Of a DNA stretch of 28,467 bases, positions 1-7,715 are shown piece by piece; positions within the stretch are counted from its first letter, which is position 1, and each line of letters begins with the position of its first letter. The translations under genes and the position numbers were made by a program. Source of the DNA: JAZLGI01 sp045616225 (GTDB taxonomy: Bacteria > Spirochaetota > Spirochaetia > Sphaerochaetales > Sphaerochaetaceae); the NCBI GenBank assembly GCA_045616225.1, contig JAZLGI010000001.1, positions 1 to 28,467 on the forward strand. Reading direction: 5' to 3'. The notes under the pieces are model-generated. The model was given only the letters and a program-made list of their open reading frames with translations. It was not told the origin of the DNA and ran no database searches.

Positions 1-1
1 A

Positions 2-1003
2 CTTCTGGGTCCTGAAAAAGGACTCAGAAATGATTTTCTTAATAAAATAAAATCCTCTCTCGGTTCTTGTTCTGTCTCAAAGTACTATGCTTTTGACGAT
101 TATGAAGATCAGATGTATGCAGATCTTGGAAACAATGATTTGTTTGCAGACTACAAGCTTGTAATTCTGGAAGAAGCAGACCTTCTAACTACAAAAGAAA
201 AGACAGCACCAATTGTAGAATTCATAAAAAACCCTTCTGACTGCGCAACCTTGGTTTTAATTAGTTCAGAGCTTTATATCAACTCTGAAATAATGAATGC
301 AATAACAGATACAAGTCACATTCAGAAGTTTTATGAACTATTTGAGAATCAGAAAAGCGAATGGATTAGAAACTACTTCAGAAGGAATTCTCTTGAAATA
401 GAAAATGACGCTTGCGAAGCAATAATTGAAAAGGTAGAAAACAATATAAGTGAGTTTGAAACTGTTTGCGGACAACTGATTGTTTTTGTTCAAGGCACAC
501 CGGATAAACATGCTGTATCTTATGAAGATGTTGAAAATTTCCTATCTCACACCAGGCAAGAGACGGAATTTTCGCTTTTTTCCTATATCGCAAAGAAAAA
601 ATTAGACAGTGCTGTTTCCTGTCTTGATGCCCTACTTCACACCTCTGATGAGTACCAAACTTCTGCTTTAATTGCGACACGTCTTTCAACTTTTTTCCGG
701 AGAGCATTATCTCTTAGGACGCAAATAGATAAAGGAATGAGTTTTCAGGATGCCTGTAAAAAACCTTACTTTTCAAACGAACGTGAGATTAGAATGCCAA
801 AAGAAAAAGACATCTACAAAGACTGTGTTTACAACTATTCCCTCAAAGATATAGAAAGAATATTGGTTACATTGGCAGAATATGACATTAAAATTAAAGA
901 TGCGGGAACCATAATGCAACATACAATGCTTGAGCGTTGCATTATAGATATCATTATTCACAAAGGAACCCACCCAAAGAAACTCACATTTGCAAAACTT
1001 TGA
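2..1003 (+). CDS. holA: DNA polymerase III delta subunit, 5' end outside the window
   Basis: Delta is the clamp-loader subunit that opens the beta sliding clamp; it acts in the replisome. The frame is open from base 2. Before the first in-window ATG at 113 it reads LLGPEKGLRNDF, the typical N-terminal strand and degenerate P-loop region of HolA, so only about ten residues are probably missing and 113 is not the start. The rest fits the family: an AAA-like fold region with VLISSELY, then the ISEFETVCGQL helix that matches the usual 'L..EleKL' signature, then a helical C-terminal collar domain (RLSTFFRRALSL). The stop is TGA at 1001. The convergent HTH gene ends only 7 nt downstream. The assignment rests on pattern and length and is fairly secure. 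Confidence 0.85.
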   Translation, partial: LLGPEKGLRNDFLNKIKSSLGSCSVSKYYAFDDYEDQMYADLGNNDLFADYKLVILEEADLLTTKEKTAPIVEFIKNPSDCATLVLISSELYINSEIMNAITDTSHIQKFYELFENQKSEWIRNYFRRNSLEIENDACEAIIEKVENNISEFETVCGQLIVFVQGTPDKHAVSYEDVENFLSHTRQETEFSLFSYIAKKKLDSAVSCLDALLHTSDEYQTSALIATRLSTFFRRALSLRTQIDKGMSFQDACKKPYFSNEREIRMPKEKDIYKDCVYNYSLKDIERILVTLAEYDIKIKDAGTIMQHTMLERCIIDIIIHKGTHPKKLTFAKL

Positions 1004-1010
1004 TAAAACC

Positions 1011-1445
1011 TCAGTGTTTGTATTCACGGATGCGTCTGAATAGGGTTGACTCGCTTATACCATAAGCATTAGCAAAAGACTTAACAGTACCCATTCCAGC
1101 ATTAAGTTTCAGAACAATATCCGCAATATCCCCATATGAAATAGGAATTTTTTTTCTTCCCGAAACTCCTTTTGCAGAGCTGGCAATTTTGGAATTAATG
1201 TTCTGTCTGTCCTGAGAATAAAGGGAATATAAAACCTGATAGATAGATTTTCTGTTTGTATTATCAATAAAAAAATGATCTGTCTGAACATTGTTTCCCA
1301 TACATATTTCTTTGAGAATCATTTTGCTCTTAGCAGCCATTTTCATAGTTGAATCAAAAGATAGTTTTTTATCAACAATCTTAAACCTTTCATCATTTGC
1401 GACAACATAATAATTATCTCCTTGCACTCTTTTCAATTTCTGCAA
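1011..1445 (-). CDS. Small protein with C-terminal helix-turn-helix, function unknown
   Basis: About 144 residues. The last 50 look like a DNA-binding helix-turn-helix of the resolvase/transposase tail type: GRKKIPISYGDIADIV, a glycine turn (AGMGTVKSFANAYGIS), then a recognition helix STLFRRIREY. The N-terminal 90 residues (YYVVANDERFKIV and onward) match no family I recognise. The start is doubtful. The given start is TTG with no Shine-Dalgarno sequence. The same frame stays open about 20 codons further upstream (IVFRSIKKALPYSERIADETAF) and looks coding, but it has no ATG, GTG or TTG before the in-frame TAA near 1516. The gene may therefore use a rare start or be 5'-truncated. It lies back to back with the toxin-antitoxin promoter. 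Confidence 0.5.
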   Translation of the reverse strand: MQKLKRVQGDNYYVVANDERFKIVDKKLSFDSTMKMAAKSKMILKEICMGNNVQTDHFFIDNTNRKSIYQVLYSLYSQDRQNINSKIASSAKGVSGRKKIPISYGDIADIVLKLNAGMGTVKSFANAYGISESTLFRRIREYKH

Positions 1446-1495
1446 AAAAGCTGTTTCATCTGCAATCCTTTCTGAATAAGGCAGTGCTTTCTTTA

Positions 1496-1524
1496 TTGAC
1501 CGGAAAACAATTGTTTAATATATT
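1496..1524 (+). promoter_or_regulatory. Sigma70-type promoter of the toxin-antitoxin operon
   Basis: TTGACC (1496-1501) is separated by 17 bp from TATATT (1519-1524). This is near-consensus, and the expected transcript start lies about 30 bases before the antitoxin ATG at 1564. The box overlaps the upstream open extension of the HTH gene on the other strand, so transcription of the two units could interfere. Confidence 0.65.
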
Positions 1525-1563
1525 TATGTTAGAAAGTTGGAATTTCTTACTACGGAGGTGACT

Positions 1564-1821
1564 ATGCTTGCAGAACTCAGAGCAAAATCTCAGATTACTA
1601 TTCCTAAATCAATTGTATCCTCTTTGAAACTTAATACTGGAGATATGCTTGATATCTCTGAAAAAGACGGAATGATTTGTATCTGCCCTGTTGTTGTCTA
1701 TCCCAAAGCTTATGTAGAAGAACTCCAGGAAGAAGTAAATAACTTGAAGTCAGATATCAAAACCGGAAAAAGAACAGTTTTTGACAACATAGATTCAATG
1801 TTTACTTCTCTTGAAGGATAA
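1564..1821 (+). CDS. AbrB/MazE-type antitoxin
   Basis: 85 residues, the DNA-binding antitoxin of a type II pair. Residues 1-45 form a SpoVT/AbrB swapped-hairpin domain: LRAKSQITIPKSIVSSL, then LNTGDMLDISEKDGMICICPV. The charged C-terminal half (YVEELQEEVNNLKSDIKTGK to the end) would be the toxin-wrapping tail. I start it at ATG 1564 because GGAGG at 1554-1558 sits 5 nt upstream. The longer TTG-initiated reading from 1537 has no ribosome site and adds residues with no family match. The toxin gene follows after 3 nt. Such antitoxins normally autorepress with their toxin; the 1496-1524 promoter is the expected target. Confidence 0.8.
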   Translation: MLAELRAKSQITIPKSIVSSLKLNTGDMLDISEKDGMICICPVVVYPKAYVEELQEEVNNLKSDIKTGKRTVFDNIDSMFTSLEG

Positions 1822-1824
1822 TTT

Positions 1825-2091
1825 ATGGCTTATAGCATTACTTATTCCCCTCGTTTCCAGAAAGCTTATCAAAAACTCACAGATATTGAGAAAAAACAGG
1901 TGAAAGAAAAAGTTCTTATTCTTTCTGAAAACCCTCTTCATCCATCCCTCAGAACAAAGCGAATTCAGGGAACAAAAGATTATTTTGAATGCAGTGTTAA
2001 CATGGATATCAGAATTATCTGGCACAAAGAAGGTGATACTCTGATTATTCTCCTTGATGTCGGGCATCATGATATCTTAAGGAAATTCTGA
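1825..2091 (+). CDS. RelE/ParE-superfamily toxin
   Basis: 88 residues, the usual size for a RelE/YoeB-like toxin. RelE-type members cleave mRNA on the ribosome; ParE-type members poison gyrase, and the sequence alone does not decide between them. Visible family features are an N-terminal strand-helix (YSITYSPRFQKAYQKL), a long charged helix (DIEKKQVKEKVLIL), the basic centre PSLRTKRIQGTKDYFECSV, then DIRIIWHKEGDTLIILLDVGHHD with a terminal ILRKF. The VGHHD..L ending is common in the RelE/StbE branch. AAGGA lies 6 nt before the ATG, and the gene is 3 nt after the antitoxin, as expected for a co-transcribed pair. Confidence 0.78.
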   Translation: MAYSITYSPRFQKAYQKLTDIEKKQVKEKVLILSENPLHPSLRTKRIQGTKDYFECSVNMDIRIIWHKEGDTLIILLDVGHHDILRKF

Positions 2092-2238
2092 AAATCCTAT
2101 CAATAATCCCAGATTGTAAAGATTATATTAAGCAATACTTATATATGATTCACTTTGGGCTTTCCAAGTTTGAAGTACTGGAAACAATCAAAATAATTAT
2201 AATCAATGAATTATGGACGGCAACTAACCTTGAACATT

Positions 2239-2274
2239 GTGAAAACTTGATGCAATATTGCATTAAGTTTTCAC
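2239..2274. repeat. 36-bp palindrome
   Basis: Outer arms GTGAAAACTT (2239-2248) and AAGTTTTCAC (2265-2274) enclose the perfect 14-bp palindrome ATGCAATATTGCAT (2250-2263). The single imperfection (G2249/T2264) becomes a G-U pair in a plus-strand RNA. No T-tract follows, so it does not look like an intrinsic terminator. It could be a protein-binding site, a dispersed intergenic repeat, or the 3' end stabiliser of the toxin-antitoxin mRNA. Confidence 0.8.
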
Positions 2275-2400
2275 TGAAGTGTCCTGCATGATAGAAAGCT
2301 TACAAATTCAGAGGAAAAGGGAATTAAAGCCTCTTAAATTGATTTTTGTTATCCTAATTTATACTACTTTCTCGCAGAACCATATCCATTCTTCTACCTT

Positions 2401-2443
2401 CAATAATAAAAACTCCTGAGCATTGAAAACCAACACTCAGGAG
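2401..2443 (-). terminator. Intrinsic terminator behind the surface-protein remnant
   Basis: Read on the minus strand, CTCCTGAG (2443-2436) pairs with CTCAGGAG (2420-2413) around a 15-nt loop and is followed by TTTTTATTATTG. It lies about 60 bases past the stop at 2501. Confidence 0.75.
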
Positions 2444-2500
2444 CTATTTGTCAGAATTTACACAAACTATTTACAGCTCTTTAAATCCGACAAACAAAAA

Positions 2501-3397
2501 TTAATTTAAAGTGATACCTGGTGTATACTCTATTTTATAATTTTCAAAATCCTGTCTGTAGTATTCGCTGATTCTTAGATAAACAACTTTTTCATTTTTG
2601 TAACTAATGCATCCATCGTCACTAGTTGAACGCAATTCACAATTGCTGATTTCAATAGTTTTCACAATCGAATCATCTTTAACATCTTTATTAAAGTCTC
2701 CAATCTCAACAGCTCTCTTTGCAGTCACAAGTCCTCCTGTAATCTTAAGATTCCCTTTATTAGGATTTTTATTAGCGTTTTGGAACCAGATGCCACGTCC
2801 ATCACCAACAATTTCCCCTCCACTGACATTCAGAATAACAGGATTTAAAAGTCCGTTACAGAACATTCTAATACCCATACCTGAATCTGAGTTGGATTCA
2901 ACGTATCCTCCCCTAATCTCGCATTCAGCAGAGGCTCCTCCATTAGTCAAAATATCAATTCCATAAGGATTTTCAGAATTAGACCCTCCATCCTTTCCTT
3001 TCATAATAATTTTTCCGGATTCAAGAATAAGCTTACCTGCAGTCTGAACACGGACAACAGCAACAGAAACAGTCCATCCATCCGATGATTGTGTAGGCTT
3101 TGCTATCATACAACCTTTTTCCGTTGATTCTGTACTATCCTTAATTATTAGAGTAGCTTTTGCATGTTGTCCTGCCCCATAACCAATATCAATCAAAGCA
3201 ATATTTTTTACATTGTTTAGGGAAGCAACTATATTATGCCCGTTCAAATCAAGTGTTATACTCTTATCACTTTCAGTAGCAGCAAATTTCAATGGTGCTT
3301 CTGAACAGTTTTCATAAGACAAATCTTCAGTAAGTATTATCGTCTCATTATTCTTTGAAGCATCAATCGCTGACTGATTTCAAAGCCTTTGCGAGAT
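2501..3397 (-). pseudogene. 5'-truncated remnant of a repetitive surface-type protein
   Basis: The frame is open from 3379 to the TAA at 2501 (about 290 residues) with no credible start; the only candidate is an internal TTG at 3322. The sequence begins with AIDASKNNETIILTEDL and continues with SITLDLNGHNI, then several glycine-rich strand repeats (SGKIIMKGKDGG, IRGGYVESNSDSG, VSGGEIVGDGRG, ITGGLVTAKRAV). This is the pattern of right-handed beta-helix, secreted or surface proteins common in treponemes. Further 5' the coding look continues in another frame (LAKALKSVSD, to about 3397), implying a frameshift, and then it stops at the IS66 edge. Signal peptide and N-terminal half are missing, and they are not on the other side of the IS either. 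Confidence 0.65.
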
Positions 3398-3420
3398 GTA
3401 ATAATTAATGTGTGAATAAG

Positions 3421-5097
3421 TTAAACACGTTTGCCACGCAAACGGTAAGGTTCAGTCCTGTTAATATCAATCTTGGCTTCAAACAGTTTTTGCCTGTAAT
3501 TGGCAACAGTGGTAGACATGGCAAGTTTGTCAATATTGTCAGGAAGAAGATTTGTCCAACCTTGCTCATCTCCATCTTCAATGGTGTTGGAATTGAAGAA
3601 CAAATAAGTAAGATAATCCTGAACATTGATATTCATGGCTTTACAGGATTCAATGAGGCTGTAGAAGAAAGAAGAAACTTCAGCCCCAAGTTCAGTAATA
3701 CAGAAAAGCCAGTTCTTTCTACCCACTACAAAAGGTCTGATTCCGTTTTCAGCCTTCTGATTGCTGCTGGTTGCAAAACTGTAATCAAGAAATCTTTCCA
3801 AAGATTCCCATCTCTCAAGAGGATAATTGAATGCAGTGTATGCAGCAGAAGATGGAACAACAGTATTTACATTGTCCAAACAAAATTTCTTGATAGCATT
3901 CAAGCAAGGAGTAAGAACTTCTCTCCTTTTGGCAAGATATTCAACTTCCCCGATTCTTCCACTTTCATATTCATCTTTGAGCTTTCCTTCCAAGCGGAAA
4001 AACTGAGCATAGAGTTTTACAAGATCATAACAAGGTCCTATGCTTTTCTTACCACAGGCATCAACAGCCTTACGTCTGGCATGTACCATGCATTCCAAAT
4101 GTGTGAAAGAACATTTACTTTCAGCATTGGAATAGCCTTTCAATCCATCGGTCTGAACTACGCCGGTGTAAGATTTAACGAGATTGTAGATAGTTTCGTT
4201 TCTTCTGTTGTCTGCAAATGTAAACATAACAGGGCCGCTTCTGCCATTACTGTCTGTAGCAGATCTGATAATCATAAAAGCATTAGCTCTGGAATGAGGT
4301 GCTTTCGGATTACCATCTCCATCTTTGAGTTTAACAACCTTGACAGGTGTTTCATCAATATTCAAAAGCGGATAACTTTCTATGTCTTTTTCAAGACAAG
4401 GTGCCATATTTTCTGCAAGATGTTTTCCAACTTTCATTATCCAAGAACTGATTGTAGACCTTGTAAGACCTATGTCTTGGAATGTAAGAGCCTGCCTGTA
4501 CAACGGCTGTGCATAACTGAATTTGTTTTCAATTATCTGTGCAAGAAGTGTAGGATCACAGATTGTTCCTTCAAGAATATTACCGGAAACTGCTGTTTCA
4601 ATAATTCTGCCTTCTTCAGCACTATCAGGAATGCAATTTGTACAAGAAAACTGCTTTACATGTCTGCGAACAATTAAAGTTCTCTGAATTCTTGTAAAAG
4701 TTTCGTAGATTTTTTCTCCGACTTCTTTCATTTCACAACCACATCTGTCACAAACAGAAATGGCAGAATCATCATAAACATCTACAACCGGAGTATCACA
4801 AGGCAGCTCTACTTTAGTCTTGGCTTTTCTTCTTATGTAGGAAGATACTTCAACTTCTACATCAGAAGGAGTTTCTTCAAGAGCACCGCAGATGGCAGTA
4901 GTTTCAAATTCATCAAACAGGTACAGTTGTTCACATGCAGCCTCATATTGTTTTCTCAGCTGAATTCTAAGGCTTTCTATCTTTTGTGCATTAGTATCTG
5001 TCTTGAGAGTAGAGATAATCTTCTTAAGAACTCTTATCTCTATGTCCTGGTCTGCAATTATTTTCTCAAGCTCTTCAATATTTTTTCCTGTTTGCAT
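3421..5097 (-). CDS. tnpC: IS66 transposase TnpC (DDE type)
   Basis: 558 residues, full length for the family. It catalyses cleavage and strand transfer of the element's ends. In order: an N-terminal leucine-rich coiled coil (about residues 7-60, IEELEKIIADQDIEIRVLKK); a zinc-finger-like region with C116, C119, C121 and C152, C155; and the catalytic core with the acidic triad D248 (LLNIDETPVKV), D317 (VVQTDGLKGY) and E450 (NQKAENGIRP, followed by GRKNWLF). All three residues are present, so it may be active. The ATG at 5097 has no convincing ribosome site, but no better start lies upstream. Its last codons contain a short inverted repeat (CGTTTGC-CAC-GCAAACG, 3428-3444). Confidence 0.93.
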   Translation of the reverse strand: MQTGKNIEELEKIIADQDIEIRVLKKIISTLKTDTNAQKIESLRIQLRKQYEAACEQLYLFDEFETTAICGALEETPSDVEVEVSSYIRRKAKTKVELPCDTPVVDVYDDSAISVCDRCGCEMKEVGEKIYETFTRIQRTLIVRRHVKQFSCTNCIPDSAEEGRIIETAVSGNILEGTICDPTLLAQIIENKFSYAQPLYRQALTFQDIGLTRSTISSWIMKVGKHLAENMAPCLEKDIESYPLLNIDETPVKVVKLKDGDGNPKAPHSRANAFMIIRSATDSNGRSGPVMFTFADNRRNETIYNLVKSYTGVVQTDGLKGYSNAESKCSFTHLECMVHARRKAVDACGKKSIGPCYDLVKLYAQFFRLEGKLKDEYESGRIGEVEYLAKRREVLTPCLNAIKKFCLDNVNTVVPSSAAYTAFNYPLERWESLERFLDYSFATSSNQKAENGIRPFVVGRKNWLFCITELGAEVSSFFYSLIESCKAMNINVQDYLTYLFFNSNTIEDGDEQGWTNLLPDNIDKLAMSTTVANYRQKLFEAKIDINRTEPYRLRGKRV

Positions 5098-5158
5098 ATT
5101 AAAATTTTACAGCAAAACAAGATATTGGTCAAGACTTAACTCTTTTTGGTGTAAATAA

Positions 5159-5506
5159 TTACATCCATTTTTTGTCGTCTAAAACTTCAAGTTTTCTAAA
5201 GACATTTTGCCCTTGAAGAAGCCTTCTTAAATCATCCAATGTAATGTTCATACTCTGTTGTACATTCTCTGGCCAACAGAAAGTTCTGCTTCTTAAACGC
5301 TTGCACATTAACCAAAATCCGTTCCCATCCCAGACAAGTACTTTGATGATTGTTCTGTTTCTGTTGCAAAACAAGAACATAGTCTTTGACAGCGGATTCA
5401 TTTTCATTTCGCTTTCAACAATATTTGCAAGAGCTTCATCTCCACATCTCATATCTGTGGTTCCTGGTTTGATTACATAAGAATATTCTGAAAACTTAAA
5501 GAACAT
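5159..5506 (-). CDS. tnpB: IS66 accessory protein TnpB
   Basis: 115 residues, the IS66 Orf2 protein, which is needed for transposition in studied members but whose biochemical role is unclear. It is unrelated to IS200/605 TnpB. The family pattern is clear: YVIKPGTTDMRCGDEALANIV, then MFLFCNRNRTIIKVLVWDGNGFWLMCKRL, then FCWPENVQ and a C-terminal helix LDDLRRLLQG. I prefer the ATG at 5506, which has GAGGG 5 nt upstream, over the GTG at 5518. It overlaps the end of tnpA by 11 nt, suggesting translational coupling. The gap to tnpC is 61 nt. Confidence 0.9.
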   Translation of the reverse strand: MFFKFSEYSYVIKPGTTDMRCGDEALANIVESEMKMNPLSKTMFLFCNRNRTIIKVLVWDGNGFWLMCKRLRSRTFCWPENVQQSMNITLDDLRRLLQGQNVFRKLEVLDDKKWM

Positions 5507-5792
5507 AGTTGCCCTCACTTGTTATCTTTACAAAAGGTAAATCGTCGTCATCTGTAATGGCTCCGATTGTTCCTGATTTTTGTTCAACTATTGGGTTATC
5601 CAAGTACGTTTCTATTGAAAAATCCTGATATTTGATTCTGGCTGTATAGTCTCTGTACCAATCGCGGAATGTGTAGTACTTGATCCCGACCATTGCCGCA
5701 AATGCCCGAATTGACATCTTTGCCTTTGTTGACCGAATTGCCAACAGGGTCACTACGTAGTGTTCTTTCTCTGCTTCTGTGTATTTGTTCAT
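5496..5792 (-). CDS. tnpA: IS66 accessory protein TnpA, HTH type
   Basis: 98 residues. The N-terminal half is a helix-turn-helix of the IS66 Orf1/IS3-like sort: EKEHYVVTLLAIRSTKAKMSIRAFAAMVGIKYYTFRDWYRDY. The C-terminal part is short and acidic (AITDDDDLPFVKI). It is the first gene of the element, starting about 57 bases inside the proposed right end. Function in the family is probably binding of the ends; this is inferred. Confidence 0.8.
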   Translation of the reverse strand: MNKYTEAEKEHYVVTLLAIRSTKAKMSIRAFAAMVGIKYYTFRDWYRDYTARIKYQDFSIETYLDNPIVEQKSGTIGAITDDDDLPFVKITSEGNYVL

Positions 5793-5849
5793 GCTGAAAG
5801 TATGATTTCAACATAGATTTTTAAATAGTGACAACGAATCTACGGTTAC

Positions 5850-7715
5850 TTAGATTTTGAGTTTTGAAAGCAGGTTTTCTGCTGTTTTGATGGGAATGGA
5901 AGCTCTTTTTGATATTTCCTGGGCATTACAAACTACAAGGTCATCCATAGAAGTAAAAGCATTCATTATTTTATCTGCAGTTTTGTCCCCTATTCCCGGA
6001 ACACTTTTCAAAAGATGAAATGAAGCCTCTTTACTTCTCATAGCCTGGTTGGCTCCGGTGGCAAATCTATGACACTCGTCACGTAAGGCAATTAAAATTC
6101 TTAATCCTTCATTACTGTGATTAAGCCTAAGTTCAGGTCTTCCGTCGTCAAATACAATTGTTTCGTATTTCTCTGCAAGTCCCACAACAGGAACATCTGC
6201 AAAACCAACTTCATCCAATACTTCTCTAGCCGCGTTTACCTGTCCTATACCGCCGTCAACCATAATTAAATTAGGACGCTGAAGATTATCGTTGAGAACT
6301 CTTGTATATCTTCTTCTTACAGCTTCCCTCATAGATTCAAAGTCATCAATTGCCCCATTAAGACTCTTAATGTTAAATCTTCTGTATCCTGCAGGATTAG
6401 GATTGCCGTTTACGAATGAAATTAAACTTGCAACCGTATATTTACCTGCAAGCTGGGCAATATCAAAACCCTCAATAAGCTCAGGAACTTCATCAAGACC
6501 AATAATATCTCTGAGAATTTCAAGCCCCTGAGTGTTGTCTTTGCTCTTCAGACGTTTTTCCACATCTCTGGCAGCATTTTCAGAAGCCATTCTTAAGATT
6601 CTGTAATTTTTCCCATCCTTTGGAACAAAAACCTTAATATCCGTCTTAAGAACCTCTTTGAAATACCTTGAAATCAATTCTATGTCTATTTCATGGGAAA
6701 CATAAAGCTCTTTAGGAATCTGCTGACCGTCTTCATAATACTGAATAAGGAAATTTAAAAGTGTTTCCGACTCGTCTCCAAAAGTTTGAGCTCTGTAAAG
6801 AGCTCTTCCTATGAGTTTCCCGTCCCTGAACTGCATTATTGAAATTGTACAAAGAGGATTTCTCATCTCAATTGCCGCATAATCACGGGCATTTGTATCA
6901 GAGTAATCTTCTACCATCTGGGCTTTATTCATGCTTTTAATTGCAATGAGAGCATCCCGTTTTCTGGCAGCAAGTTCATAGTTCATTTCTTTTGATGCAA
7001 CCATCATTTCTTCTTGAATCTGGCTTTCCAATTCGTCGTTTGCACCACTGAGAAATTTTTTGATTTTATCAATATTCTTGCCGTATTCTTCTTTGGTAAT
7101 TCTTCCGCAACATGGTCCTGAGCATCTTCCTATGTGATAGTAGAGACAAGGATTTGCCTTCTTTTTCAAAGGGGAGGAACATTTTCTCAAAGAAAAGAGC
7201 CTGTCAATCAAATCAAGATAATCATAAAGCTTGCTTACATCGGGATAAGGTCCAAAATAATCTGACCCGTCTTTGATGATTCTTCTTGTTTTGTAAACTT
7301 TTGGGAAATCTTCATTTGTAATTCTAATAACAGGATAACTTTTCCCGTCTTTTAATAGGATGTTGTAATGAGGATTGTATTTCTTGATCATGTTGTTTTC
7401 AAGAATTAATGCCTCATAGTCATTTCCGGTAATTATGAAGGAAATATCTCTGATTTTTTCTACTAAGGCACTTGTTTTTCTGTCTCTATCTGAAAGAAAA
7501 TACTGGCTTACCCTTTTTCTGAGACTCTTTGCCTTTCCTACATAAATAACAGTCCCGCTCTCATCTTTCATAAGATAAACACCGCTGTTCAGAGGAAGAG
7601 AATGAGCCTTAGCTTTTGCTTTTTCAAAATTTTCTTTTTTAAGTTTTGCTTCTTCTTGAGTAAGCTGTTTATCAAGTTGATAGCTTACACCTGTTTCAAA
7701 AGCCTGATTATCCAT
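5850..7715 (-). CDS. uvrC: Excinuclease ABC subunit C
   Basis: 621 residues. With UvrB it makes the 3' and 5' incisions in nucleotide excision repair. Domains in order: a short charged N-terminal extension (residues 1-40); GIY-YIG nuclease for the 3' cut (GVYLM 45-49, YVGKAKSLRKRV 58-69, then the ALILENNMIKKYNP segment with its Glu); a cysteine cluster (CLYYHIGRCSGPC) near 190-205; a UVR motif that contacts UvrB (EEMMVASKEMNYELAARKRD, about 235-255); the RNase H-like nuclease for the 5' cut (GFDIAQLAG, MVDGGIGQVNAA, RDECHRFA); and a double HhH tail (SVPGIGDKTADKIM). Its ATG overlaps the folA stop by 8 nt with only a weak AAAGAA upstream, so translation is probably coupled. The stop codon touches the proposed IS66 edge; the C terminus still looks complete. 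Confidence 0.97.
   Translation of the reverse strand: MDNQAFETGVSYQLDKQLTQEEAKLKKENFEKAKAKAHSLPLNSGVYLMKDESGTVIYVGKAKSLRKRVSQYFLSDRDRKTSALVEKIRDISFIITGNDYEALILENNMIKKYNPHYNILLKDGKSYPVIRITNEDFPKVYKTRRIIKDGSDYFGPYPDVSKLYDYLDLIDRLFSLRKCSSPLKKKANPCLYYHIGRCSGPCCGRITKEEYGKNIDKIKKFLSGANDELESQIQEEMMVASKEMNYELAARKRDALIAIKSMNKAQMVEDYSDTNARDYAAIEMRNPLCTISIMQFRDGKLIGRALYRAQTFGDESETLLNFLIQYYEDGQQIPKELYVSHEIDIELISRYFKEVLKTDIKVFVPKDGKNYRILRMASENAARDVEKRLKSKDNTQGLEILRDIIGLDEVPELIEGFDIAQLAGKYTVASLISFVNGNPNPAGYRRFNIKSLNGAIDDFESMREAVRRRYTRVLNDNLQRPNLIMVDGGIGQVNAAREVLDEVGFADVPVVGLAEKYETIVFDDGRPELRLNHSNEGLRILIALRDECHRFATGANQAMRSKEASFHLLKSVPGIGDKTADKIMNAFTSMDDLVVCNAQEISKRASIPIKTAENLLSKLKI

Larger units (their letters stand above)
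2092..2500. other. Gene-free stretch of 409 bases
   Basis: AT-rich and closed by stops in all frames, with no recognisable gene remnant. It holds the 36-bp palindrome at 2239-2274 and the minus-strand terminator at 2401-2443, both listed separately. I see no clear terminator directly behind the toxin gene. Confidence 0.6.
3398..5849 (-). mobile_element. IS66-family insertion sequence
   Basis: Three genes in IS66 order (tnpA, tnpB, tnpC), all apparently intact. Proposed ends: GTAATAATTAATG at 3398 going inward, and GTAACCGTAGATTCG reading inward from 5849 on the minus strand. Both begin with GTAA, as IS66 termini usually do, giving about 2.45 kb, normal for the family. Beyond GTAA the ends match only weakly (TGTGAATAA.GTTAAA against TGTCACTATTTAAA), so the limits are tentative. 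The 8-bp flanks (TGCGAGAT and TTAGATTT) do not match. The right edge falls directly after the uvrC stop codon. Confidence 0.7.

Noticed and set aside
3412..4677. Long plus-strand open frame opposite tnpC.
   Set aside because: Shadow of the transposase gene; no family match and no ribosome site, while the minus strand encodes a complete DDE transposase.
3375..5811. TGATTTCAA occurs at 3375-3383 and at 5803-5811 and could be the IS66 target duplication.
   Set aside because: It would put the right IS end only about 10 bases before the tnpA start and leaves no matching termini. A 9-mer shared by two AT-rich flanks is plausible by chance. The GTAA-type ends at 3398 and 5849 fit the family better.
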